Positions 1 through 6,952 of a DNA stretch of 64,000 nt are shown here, one piece after another. Within the stretch, counting starts at the first letter, position 1, and each line of letters starts with the position of its first letter. Position numbers and translations under genes: made by a program. Source of the DNA: Rhizobium sp. Root1212 (GTDB lineage: Bacteria > Pseudomonadota > Alphaproteobacteria > Rhizobiales > Rhizobiaceae); assembly GCF_001424985.1 (NCBI RefSeq), contig NZ_LMDA01000027.1, positions 3,894 to 67,893 on the forward strand, written 5' to 3'. The notes under the pieces are model-generated. The model saw only the letters and a list, made by a program, of their open reading frames with translations, did no database searches and was not told the origin of the DNA.

Positions 1-137
1 CTTCAGGATATGGAGAAAACTGAATGACCGGCAACCGGCTCCAACGCTGCGCAAGATGAAGGCTACGCGTTTCCGCCGGTTGCCCCCACCGCGCCAAATG
101 GCGTATCGAAAACCGCCGGGGCTCTAATCGCCGCTGG

Positions 138-443
138 ATGAAAGTTCAGTGGCAGGTCACCGGGTTTGCCCCAAGGCCGGATTTGAAAAATGCCGGTCTC
201 GAATGGAGGGGATTGATGCAAAACCCTGGTCCAAGGATACCTGTTGTCCCGATGTGTCCCTCCGCGGCGATCAACTTTGCGCTGGCTCAACACGACGGTG
301 CAGTTTGGCGGAAGCTTATGAACGATCCCGACTACTTCAATCTGATTGAGCGCTGCCAAAACCGATTGTGGACGATGTACGCTGACGCGCTGCTGGATGA
401 CAAACGGAGACGAATGCTGCTCGGCCATTTTCTTCATTCGTGA
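138..443 (+). CDS. Possible small hypothetical protein
   Basis: A 101-residue frame of unknown family. The last 40 residues look like a charged amphipathic helix, which is why it is listed at all. The frame stays open upstream to a TGA at 57-59, so the ATG at 138 may be internal, and no clear ribosome binding site precedes it. It sits beside clearly decayed plasmid genes, so it may itself be a fragment. No function is proposed. Confidence 0.25.
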   Translation: MKVQWQVTGFAPRPDLKNAGLEWRGLMQNPGPRIPVVPMCPSAAINFALAQHDGAVWRKLMNDPDYFNLIERCQNRLWTMYADALLDDKRRRMLLGHFLHS

Positions 444-464
444 AAATACCGGGCGCGGGGCCAT

Positions 465-1002
465 TTACAGCACATCCCACGCGCGAAACCTCCCCCTCCC
501 CGTCATCTCGCGCAGGCCGAGTTCCAGAACAATCCGCCGCGCCGCCTGCGGCGTCATTTCCAGCGTTTTCGTCACCATGCCGGCGGACACGAGCGGCCAC
601 GCCACGACCAGCTCGATCAACTCAGGCAGTTTTGACGACGTCCGGCGCCCCTCCAGCTTTCGCTCCATCATCTTTCTCGCAAGCGTAAGCCGGTCATGCT
701 CTTTCATGCCGATCTCGGCGGCCGACAGAAACCCGTGGGCGATGGCGAGCAGCTGCATCTCGCGATCGCGATGTCGCCGCCGGTCGACGGAATGGTTTTC
801 AGGCCGAGATTGATGAAGGCCAGATGGGCGCCGGTGGTGATGCCGGCCTGGCGCAGTATGGAAGCGGCCAACAGTCTTCCGAGCAAGGCGCGTGCTGTAG
901 TACCGACAATTCGTGCCAGGCATCGAGGGCGACGATCGCCTGCAACGCCACCGGCAGATTTTCCGCCTGCCGCAACACGCCGCGCCATTCGTCGAGCCTG
1001 GC
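465..1002 (-). pseudogene. DUF1612 / HTH_13 (RHE_PE00001-type) remnant, frameshifted
   Basis: The 3' part resembles the rhizobial plasmid family named RHE_PE00001, with a DUF1612 region and a C-terminal helix-turn-helix (HTH_13). It includes stretches reading KEHDRLTLARKMMERKLEG and a C-terminus ending in GRGRFRAWDVL. The match is spread over three frames: about 1002-890 (LDEWRGVLRQAENLPVALQ), about 885-795 (LAASILRQAGITTGAHLAF) and about 795-465. Single-base losses near 878-894 and 780-796 would explain both shifts. The family's N-terminal half is missing and is replaced by an exonuclease fragment that reads directly into it. The gene is a relic of a plasmid accessory region and is unlikely to encode a working protein. 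Confidence 0.65.
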
Positions 1003-1346
1003 TGCTGCAGTCCGCCATAGACACCGGTGACATCGCCGATGTTTCCAGCCGCATCAAAACTGAAGGCGACGATCCCGATGTCGATGATTTCGTCCTTGCG
1101 GGCATTGAGGCCCGTCGTCTCCGTATCGACAATGGCGCCACGCAATGGAAAGCCGGGCCGCGGCGCATCTGCGAGAGGGCGAGGCTCCAGTTTCCGCAAG
1201 ACGCGATAACGGCCGGTTTCTTCGAGGCGGCGGACCATCTCGATTTCGTCCGCAATGCTTCGCACATCTTGCTTCAAAGGAGATTGGGCTTTGGCTTTCG
1301 TCTCCCTTACCTCCTCCGTTCCGAACAAGTCGAACTGCTGCTTCAT
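1003..1346 (-). pseudogene. Truncated DNA polymerase III epsilon-like 3'-5' exonuclease
   Basis: The start at 1346 gives MKQQFDLFGTEE. About residue 70 is a DEDD exonuclease Exo I motif (IVDTETTGL), followed by DEIIDIGIVAFSF. Homology ends after VYGGLQQP at about residue 113, where the frame runs straight into the DUF1612 remnant. The Exo II and Exo III motifs needed for catalysis are absent, so an active nuclease is not expected. Plasmid-borne epsilon-like exonucleases of this kind normally run to roughly 300 residues. The abrupt junction inside an otherwise open frame suggests a deletion that fused two neighbouring genes. Confidence 0.6.
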
Positions 1347-1633
1347 GCCACCTATCTCGCATTGGCCGCGCGCAACGCTGCGCGCTTGGCGGCTTCTTAT
1401 AGAGCCTGCATTGAACATTCGAAACTGGAACGCGTCGCCACCGTCAGGGATTATCTATCGATCCACACGCTTCCTCGCTTAAGAGTGCAGCAGCCCCCGG
1501 ATCATTTCCTGCCGAAAACCGGCCCACACTCGTTGCCTGAATTCTAAAACTGGTACTGGCGTGGGCACACGCGACCTGCGAGCGTATTCCTCTCTCCTTC
1601 CTCCCTAGTTTTGCCCTTCCCTTGAATGCCGCT

Positions 1634-1675
1634 ATTTATGACGCTATATTGCGTCGTAATAATTGGCGCATAAAT
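1634..1675. promoter_or_regulatory. Candidate operator of the Xre-RES toxin-antitoxin operon
   Basis: Two nested dyads lie just upstream of the antitoxin. The inner one has arms TTATGACGC (1636-1644) and GCGTCGTAA (1651-1659), with one mismatch around TATATT. The outer one pairs ATTTATG (1634-1640) with CATAAAT (1669-1675). The AT-rich centre could also hold the promoter. Antitoxins of this family are known to repress their own operon, so binding by the downstream protein is inferred. Confidence 0.5.
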
Positions 1676-1690
1676 TTGGAGGTAAAAGCC

Positions 1691-2041
1691 ATGGGAATTG
1701 CGCAATACGCCGACGAGGGGATTTTTTCGCCGCGGAAGATTGCCAACGTACTGCGCACGACGAGCGAGGAAATCGCCCGCACGGCCGGACTCGGCAAGGA
1801 TGCGATCCAACGGAAGGACCGAATCCGGTCCGACAGGACGCAACGCCGTCTGCGCGAAATGACCGAGGTCGTCAACAAAGTGGAACCGCGCTTTGGATCG
1901 GCGCTGATGGCCTATGCCTGGTATCGCTCCGAACCGTTGCCGGGTTTCTCAGGAATGACAGCGATGCAACTGGTCCGGGAGGGCCGCGCCGACGAGGTTC
2001 TCGACTATATCGACGCGGTCGATGCTGGCGTCCACGCCTGA
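1691..2041 (+). CDS. Xre/MbcA/ParS-type antitoxin (DUF2384)
   Basis: A 116-residue antitoxin of the RES-Xre type II system. The N-terminal half holds a helix-turn-helix-like stretch (RKIANVLRTTSEEIARTAGL). The C-terminus has the DUF2384 toxin-binding signature, a W-Y-R-x-E-P-L-P-G-F block followed by a G-R-A-D-E-V-L-D-Y-I motif at about residues 76-111. The start at 1691 is chosen because GGAGGT lies seven bases upstream; an earlier ATG at 1622 lies in the operator region. The gene overlaps the toxin by 20 bases if the toxin starts at 2022, which implies translational coupling. Known members neutralise the toxin's active site and autoregulate. Confidence 0.85.
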   Translation: MGIAQYADEGIFSPRKIANVLRTTSEEIARTAGLGKDAIQRKDRIRSDRTQRRLREMTEVVNKVEPRFGSALMAYAWYRSEPLPGFSGMTAMQLVREGRADEVLDYIDAVDAGVHA

Positions 2042-2546
2042 CAAGACGATGCGGTATGAAGGCGCGCTTTTTCGAGCACTCAACCCGATCTTTGCACGCG
2101 CGCCAATGTCCGGGCGCGGGGCGGAGTTGTATGGCGGCCGCTTCAACAAGAAGGGCACACCAGCGCTCTACACCTGCCTGACGGTAATGACCGTCCTTCG
2201 CGAGGCCAACCAGGCCGGTAGCCTGCAGCCGACGACGTTGATCTCCTACGACGCCGATATAGGTCGGGTATTCGACACCAGGGACAAGGCGGCGTTGCTG
2301 GCTGAAGGGATGACCCCGTCATCTCTCGCAGACCCGGCATGGCGAGACCAGATGAAGGCGAGCGGCGAAGCCAGCACGCAGGCTTTCGCCCGACGCCTCG
2401 CAGCCGCAGGCTATCACGGCCTGCTTGTCAGGAGCTTCGCGCCCGGCGCGAACGCGGACGATCTCAACCTGGTCCTGTGGCAATGGCGAGCGGCAGCCCC
2501 CGCGCGATTGACGTTGATCGATGACGAGAAGCGGCTTTCGCGATAG
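2022..2546 (+). CDS. RES-domain toxin (NAD-degrading or ADP-ribosylating type)
   Basis: A 174-residue protein with the RES hallmarks: an early R-A-x-N-P motif, G-A-E-L-Y-G-G-R-F-N-x-K-G near residue 45, and a C-terminal L-N-L-V-L-W block. Characterised relatives either degrade NAD+ (MbcT-like) or ADP-ribosylate a target (ParT-like); the sequence does not say which. The length is normal and the frame intact. The ATG at 2022 overlaps the antitoxin; an ATG at 2049 giving MRYEGALFRALN is an equally plausible start. It is the only clearly intact gene pair among the decayed genes of the first 3.3 kb, as expected of an addiction module. Confidence 0.85.
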   Translation: MLASTPDKTMRYEGALFRALNPIFARAPMSGRGAELYGGRFNKKGTPALYTCLTVMTVLREANQAGSLQPTTLISYDADIGRVFDTRDKAALLAEGMTPSSLADPAWRDQMKASGEASTQAFARRLAAAGYHGLLVRSFAPGANADDLNLVLWQWRAAAPARLTLIDDEKRLSR

Positions 2547-2716
2547 TGACAGCCGCCCTCGCCGTCGTCGACCACATGGAAAGAACCAGCCGCTCAGTCG
2601 CAGTGCTGGCTCAAAGCCAATTAGGAAGCCATGCGCGAACCACTCTTCATTGGCCAGCCTTCGATCGGCTCGATGTTGCGCAACTCGGCTAAGACGACCC
2701 CCTCCGTCCGCCCATG

Positions 2717-2866
2717 CTATTCCTCGTCAGCAACTTCGTCGTTCCCCACCGCTTCCGCCGGTACAAATCGTCGGCTCAGCAAGCCCGCATCCTTCAAAGC
2801 CTCAACGTCTGGCAGATCGCGCAGCGGCTGCAAGCCGAAGGCCGACAGGAACTGCTTTGTCGTGAC
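2717..2866 (-). pseudogene. C-terminal fragment of ScpB (SMC-Scp complex)
   Basis: About 49 codons survive, reading VTTKQFLSAFGLQPLRDLPD and then EALKDAGLLS before a TAG at 2717. This matches the C-terminal winged-helix end of ScpB, where a T-T-x-x-F-L-x-x-F-G-L motif and L-x-D-L-P are typical. A TAA lies immediately upstream in frame and the rest of the gene is missing. ScpB partners SMC and ScpA in chromosome condensation. Rhizobial plasmids carry extra scpB copies, and this is a dead remnant of one. Confidence 0.55.
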
Positions 2867-2869
2867 TTA

Positions 2870-3315
2870 AAATCCCATTTCAGCAGCGCCGCGATCAGCA
2901 TGTCGGCCAGCGCCCAGCCGAGCGGTTCGGCATCCGACCGCGCGGCGTGGACGGCGCTCACGAGGTCCGAGGTGGCGAACGGCACAGGGCGGCCAGTTTT
3001 CGGGCGCAGAGCCCCTTGGTGGCCAGAAACGCTTTTCACGCCGGGCCGAGATCGCCGCCGACTACGGTGAGTAGAAGCGACGTCGCGAAACGCTACCTCG
3101 TCCCCGCTTCGGTCGGCCAGGCTAACGGCGATGGCGGCGCATATCAGGGCATGGCGCGCGCTAGCGGCCCGCCTAAGGCGGGCTCTAATCGAACGAGGTC
3201 ATCCTGAGATTTAAAGGCGTGCCAGCCGCAAAGAACGGCGGCGAGCTCGTCCGACCCGCGACCACGCCGCCAGGCCCAACGAGACGTCGCGGCGGGGAGC
3301 ACGGGGGAGGAGGCA
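2870..3315 (-). pseudogene. DUF1403 family remnant with internal deletion and frameshift
   Basis: Two frames on the minus strand recall DUF1403, a family of rhizobial plasmid proteins of unknown function. The upstream frame reads WHAFKSQDDLVRLEPALGG and ends at a TGA near 3148. The next frame continues with CAAIAVSLADRSGDEVAFRD and later PFATSDLVSAVHAARSDAEP and LGWALADMLIAALLKWD. The end of the family is missing, because at about 2868 the sequence switches to the ScpB tail. The relic is too damaged to be functional. It supports the view that 1-3.3 kb derives from a plasmid accessory block. Confidence 0.5.
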
Positions 3316-3339
3316 GATGGGTGACAGGCGATTCCATAC

Positions 3340-3788
3340 AACGCGTGAGCGGTTTATACATAACCATGATCATTAAACGCACAGTCTGTGTTTACTATAT
3401 AATGATGGATAATGTTGCATTACCCGTCGTGTTATACCGACTCTCTCATTCACGTTCTCTACAAACAAAATCCCGGAAATCCTGGTGCCAGTTGTTTTGC
3501 TCGTGAAGTCCGGTTTACATTGAGTTTGAGTACACTGCACCTCCACCTCGCCGTTCTGGCAAAGCGACGCAATCATAATGGGATAGCGGTTGACGATCAG
3601 TTGCAACGAGTTAACGCGTGTTACTACGCACAGCGTATTGTCATTACAATTGAAGTGCTGTGTACTGTTTTGATACCGGCATCAAAGTCGAAGCCAAACA
3701 GGGACGCCATCGCGATTAAGGCGCCCCGTCCACTGAGCTCACCATTTCGGGAATCATGCTCGGACCGCCGAACTATACCTGCGCCTAT
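3340..3788. other. Gene-poor, AT-richer stretch
   Basis: No convincing gene, hairpin or known element is seen. Base composition is visibly richer in A and T than either side, especially 3355-3720. Overlapping short frames on both strands lack a ribosome binding site and any recognisable motif. It may be the remains of a foreign segment between the decayed plasmid cassette and the rep region. Confidence 0.4.
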
Positions 3789-4106
3789 TCAGAGATGAGC
3801 AGCGTGTTCCGCATTGCGCTTGCGGGTCGCTGCAGCCTTCTTGGCAGAAGCCGAACGATCCGCTGCGGACCGCTCGGCCGAAGCGTTGCCACCTTTACGA
3901 CCGCCCTTTTTCGCAGAAACGTGGGTATCGGGCTTGCCACGGCCGGAGCCCGATTTGTTGCCGCCACCACTTTCCTTGTTCACGGTCGCCCAGGCCCGGC
4001 GCTCGGCTTCCTTATCGGAAACGCCGCGCTGCTCATATCCTTCGGCGATGTGATCGGCCTTGCGTTCCTGTTTGTCGGTATATTTGGACTTGTCTCCGCG
4101 GGGCAT
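3789..4106 (-). CDS. Small basic plasmid-stabilisation-type protein
   Basis: A 105-residue hydrophilic, highly charged protein. The N-terminal 45 residues form the conserved part (KYTDKQERKADHIAEGYEQR and then a KEAERRAWATVNKESGGG block). A Gly/Ser/Lys-rich middle with KKGGRKGG and an Ala/Lys/Arg-rich tail follow. Such proteins are often annotated as plasmid stabilisation proteins, but the mechanism is not established. The start at 4106 follows GGAGG with good spacing; the frame extends further upstream without a better start. The basic low-complexity tail suggests nucleic-acid binding, which is inference. Confidence 0.7.
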   Translation of the reverse strand: MPRGDKSKYTDKQERKADHIAEGYEQRGVSDKEAERRAWATVNKESGGGNKSGSGRGKPDTHVSAKKGGRKGGNASAERSAADRSASAKKAAATRKRNAEHAAHL

Positions 4107-4179
4107 GACAGCCTCCCTTTGCTGGTTACACGCGACGAAACGTCGTGGACCAGAAGGAGGTTCCAGCCGAGCTACAGCA

Positions 4180-4488
4180 TCAAGGTGCAAACCTGTCCGC
4201 GGCCCCCTGCTCGGCGAGCCGATCGGAATAGCGGCGCATCATCTCAACCTGAACTTCCGTCTGGAAGGCCATGACCTGCTCTCGGATGTCGTCCTCACCA
4301 CAGCCAAGTTTTGCCAGACTGGCTGCAAGCGCCCGGCACTCTGTCCGCCAGTAGCTGACGGCAGCGTCACCATGGATATCCTCAAGCTCACGGGCGCATC
4401 GCCGGATCGTTGCCGTCCTGCCGGACAGCGGAAAGGCTACGACCTTTTCGACATCCGCCAAAGTCTCTTTCCTACGCCCCAGCGCCAT
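4180..4488 (-). CDS. DUF6074-like small protein
   Basis: A 102-residue protein resembling the DUF6074 group common in rhizobia. It has V-V-A-F-P-L near residue 17, a helical body with Y-W-R-T, and a region ending in V-Q-V-E-M-M-R-R-Y. Function is unknown. GGAG lies about ten bases before the ATG. It lies downstream of repC in the same direction, a common site for small genes in repABC replicons. No signal peptide or membrane segment is seen. Confidence 0.6.
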   Translation of the reverse strand: MALGRRKETLADVEKVVAFPLSGRTATIRRCARELEDIHGDAAVSYWRTECRALAASLAKLGCGEDDIREQVMAFQTEVQVEMMRRYSDRLAEQGAADRFAP

Positions 4489-4601
4489 GCAATCCGTCTC
4501 CGCAAATCATTTCCCAAGATGTACGCAGCTCTTGGTTAACGCTTCGTATCCATTGGGAAATCCAGCCGGTTTCGGCAGATGCCAGCACCTCCTGCCCTCC
4601 C

Positions 4602-5816
4602 CTATCCGGCTTTGCGAGCGCCCTGCCCGTTTGCCCTGAGCAACGCCATTACCATCGGCCCGAGTGAGAATTCGCCGCGTTCAGCCCGCCGAGTCAGATC
4701 CCGCAGATAGCCGCCCGGCGAGTTGATATGCCCTCCCCTTTCGAAGATGCAGGCGACCGCGACGGCCGCGTTTTCCGGCCCGAGGGTCTCGCAGGCCAGC
4801 TGATAGGCGCTCGGACTGACCCCCAGCATCGAACGGACCACCACTGCGGCCGTCATCAGCTCCCGCCAACTCGAAATGGCGCCCCCTGGGCCATAAGCCG
4901 ATATTTCAGGGCATGCGGATAGCACGACAGAAAGAGGAAACGCCTTTGGCGGCTCGTTCTGCCGTTTCGGTTCTTCCACCGGATTTGCCCTCTGCTTCGT
5001 TTCGAAGCGTGGTTCAGATTCATAATGGGGTTGTGTATTTGAATTCTGTATGTGCCGACCGATTTGGCCGTCATTGCCATCTGTTTTTTGCTGTTTTGTT
5101 TTCAATTCCAGCAAGTTGACGATCTCTTCACGCAACATCTCCAGTTCTTCGAGGATCGGAGCAACCTCCGCAAGGCCGTAACCACGCGGAACGGAGATGA
5201 TGAGCGCCCGAAATTGCAGATGGATGGCCGACCAATCGCCCGGAGCCCTCTCCTCGATCGCGGTTTCGATCAACTTGGCGATATCCCGCCGGCAGAGGGA
5301 GAACCGCTCCTTCAAGCGCTGAAGCTGCAGACGCTCTTCCGAGACCTGGGCAGCCAGCACCATGATTTCATTGGCGCGAGAGAGCAACGGTGCAAGCGAG
5401 AAGCCGAAGGCCTGGTCGATCTCGCCGGCATTATCCTTGCGGGCGTAACGCTTGCCGTTCGGGCTGTCCTTGCGGCTCAAAAGCCCCGCCTCCACCAGCG
5501 ACGCCAGATGGCGGCGAAGCGTCGTCTCGGCCATGCCATGGGTGCGCAGCGAAAGCTGCGTGTTCGATGGGAAGACGACCAGGCCGTCTTCTGCCGAAAG
5601 CGTCGCCTGCGGATGGAAGCTCAACAGCGCGTTCAGCACCGCCAGCGCCCGGTCCGAAATCCCGAGCAAAGGCTTTGCTTCGCAGAGCGCGCGAAACAGC
5701 TTCCATTTGTCGATCGATGCGTCCTTGTCCAGCTCGGATGCGGCGATCTGGCTTGCCAGCATGCCGAGCGTCATCGTCCGCCGCCCAAAGGGCGTCGAGA
5801 CATATCTCGTTTCCAT
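4602..5816 (-). CDS. repC: Replication initiator RepC of the repABC operon
   Basis: A 404-residue initiator, of normal length for RepC. The N-terminal domain carries the conserved opening (TPFGRRTMTLGMLASQ) and a winged-helix region around residues 65-125 (FPSNTQLSLRTHGMAETTLR). The C-terminal domain ends with a conserved segment including CPEISAYGPGG. RepC is the only essential replication protein of these replicons and acts at an origin within its own coding sequence. The ATG at 5816 is preferred over an in-frame GTG at 5825, because AAAGGTG lies nine bases before it. It is the last gene of repA-repB-repC and is separated from repB by a candidate antisense RNA gene. Confidence 0.95.
   Translation of the reverse strand: METRYVSTPFGRRTMTLGMLASQIAASELDKDASIDKWKLFRALCEAKPLLGISDRALAVLNALLSFHPQATLSAEDGLVVFPSNTQLSLRTHGMAETTLRRHLASLVEAGLLSRKDSPNGKRYARKDNAGEIDQAFGFSLAPLLSRANEIMVLAAQVSEERLQLQRLKERFSLCRRDIAKLIETAIEERAPGDWSAIHLQFRALIISVPRGYGLAEVAPILEELEMLREEIVNLLELKTKQQKTDGNDGQIGRHIQNSNTQPHYESEPRFETKQRANPVEEPKRQNEPPKAFPLSVVLSACPEISAYGPGGAISSWRELMTAAVVVRSMLGVSPSAYQLACETLGPENAAVAVACIFERGGHINSPGGYLRDLTRRAERGEFSLGPMVMALLRANGQGARKAG
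5010..5105. other. Probable replication origin (AT-rich segment inside repC)
   Basis: Within the central linker-coding part of repC (about residues 237-268) the DNA turns conspicuously AT-rich compared with the flanking coding sequence. The origin of repABC replicons has been mapped in other plasmids to an AT-rich stretch inside repC. Assigning it here rests on position and composition only. Confidence 0.4.
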
Positions 5817-5873
5817 GTCCTTCACCTTTCACAAGGCAAAAGAAATTCGATCACCAAAACGGTGCCAAGACTC

Positions 5874-5902
5874 TTGACTATGATTCGCGGAAATGGGATT
5901 CT
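5874..5902 (+). promoter_or_regulatory. Candidate promoter of the countertranscript RNA
   Basis: TTGACT at 5874-5879 is followed after 17 bases by GATTCT at 5897-5902. The -35 box is near consensus and the -10 box keeps the A at position 2 and the T at position 6. It faces opposite to repB and repC, as expected for the antisense RNA that controls repC. Confidence 0.5.
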
Positions 5903-5908
5903 CTAATT

Positions 5909-5962
5909 GCTACATACAGAGAAGGGCTTCCACGACGGCAACGTTTGGGGGCCTTTTTCTTT
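5909..5962 (+). ncRNA. Candidate antisense countertranscript RNA (incA-type ctRNA)
   Basis: The gap between repB and repC of repABC replicons encodes a short antisense RNA that represses repC. Here a promoter-like sequence on the plus strand would start transcription near 5909. The RNA would end in an imperfect stem at about 5922-5954 (AAGGGCTTCC against GGGGGCCTT) followed by a run of five T. The predicted length of about 55 bases matches known ctRNAs. The exact 5' end is a guess from promoter spacing. Confidence 0.55.
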
Positions 5963-5968
5963 TGCGGA

Positions 5969-6952
5969 TTAGTCTCCTGACTGTTTCTGTCTAAACTCGG
6001 TATAGAGCGCATCCAGCCTTTCGGTCACGAAAGCGCCAAAGCTTGCGGCCTCTTCGGCCTTGAAAGCGAGCGTATAGGCACGGCTGCCAGCGCGGATATC
6101 GGCTGCAATCCGCCCCGAGCCATCCGCCGTCCACCGCTTCGTATCGTTCGTCCTCGAAGCCTTGTCGGTGAGATAGGCAAAGACCAATTCGAATCGCATG
6201 TCAGAGCTTGCCGCCCGGAAGGACGGCGCCGTCACCATGCTTTCCAGCGAACTGTTCGGCCGTGAGGGCGCCAGCTCCGCCAGCGCCAGCCAGCGGCGCC
6301 GTCCTATCGATGGCGCGCTGCCGATGGCATGGATCAGCCGGTGCGGAACCTGCCGAGTGACCGAGAGCATCTTCGAAAGCTCGGTCTTGTCGGTGGAAAG
6401 CGCCTGCATGAGGACCGGGCGCTCGAAACCGCGCTCCTCCAAGCCGTGGGCAAAAAGCGCCCGCTCGATATAGGAGAGGTTTTGGCGGGCGGAATTTTCG
6501 ATGCCCTGGGCGACCACCAGTTCGCGGTCGTCCAGCGGCCGGACGATCGCCTTGACGGAGCGGCCGAGAAGCGCCGCCGCCTGCAGCCGCCGATGACCGT
6601 AGGCAACCTGATAGCGACCCTGCATGGTCGGGTGGAGGCGCACGAGGATCGGAACCTCCTGCTCGCCCTCGGCGATCGAGCGCACCAGTTCGTCATCCGC
6701 TTCGATCGTATCGTCGCCCATACGGTCGCGAATGAAGGAAGCATCGATCGTTGCAGGATCGAGATCGACCACCTGCTCGCCGGCGCGGATCGCCTGCTTC
6801 AGCGCATTGGTCTCTTCCTCCATGCGCCCCAGCGTCAGCGCCATGGTGCGCACCGGGCCGGCGGGATCGCGGCGCTCGTCTTCGGAGTTGGCCGCGGCCA
6901 ACTCTTCGACCGCTTCCTCGAAAATGTTCTTGAGCCGATCTTTCCTGCTCAT
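5969..6952 (-). CDS. repB: Partition protein RepB (ParB family) of the repABC operon
   Basis: A 327-residue ParB-type centromere-binding protein. The ParB/Srx core is at about residues 98-160, with the nucleotide-binding G-H-R-R at 119-122 and the E-N-S-A-R-Q-N-L motif after it. A helix-turn-helix region around residues 175-205 follows (STDKTELSKMLSVTRQVP). The start at 6952 overlaps the repA stop in an ATGA, so the two genes are translationally coupled; an ATG at 6964 would overlap more deeply and is less likely. No parS-like 16-mer was found beside this module by eye, so the site it binds is unclear. Confidence 0.93.
   Translation of the reverse strand: MSRKDRLKNIFEEAVEELAAANSEDERRDPAGPVRTMALTLGRMEEETNALKQAIRAGEQVVDLDPATIDASFIRDRMGDDTIEADDELVRSIAEGEQEVPILVRLHPTMQGRYQVAYGHRRLQAAALLGRSVKAIVRPLDDRELVVAQGIENSARQNLSYIERALFAHGLEERGFERPVLMQALSTDKTELSKMLSVTRQVPHRLIHAIGSAPSIGRRRWLALAELAPSRPNSSLESMVTAPSFRAASSDMRFELVFAYLTDKASRTNDTKRWTADGSGRIAADIRAGSRAYTLAFKAEEAASFGAFVTERLDALYTEFRQKQSGD

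Noticed and set aside
63-464. 133-codon minus-strand frame at the left edge
   Set aside because: Overlaps a slightly better plus-strand frame, lacks a start signal and resembles no family.
3412-3798. 128-codon frame in the AT-richer patch
   Set aside because: No ribosome binding site, no motif, and overlapping equal-quality frames on both strands.
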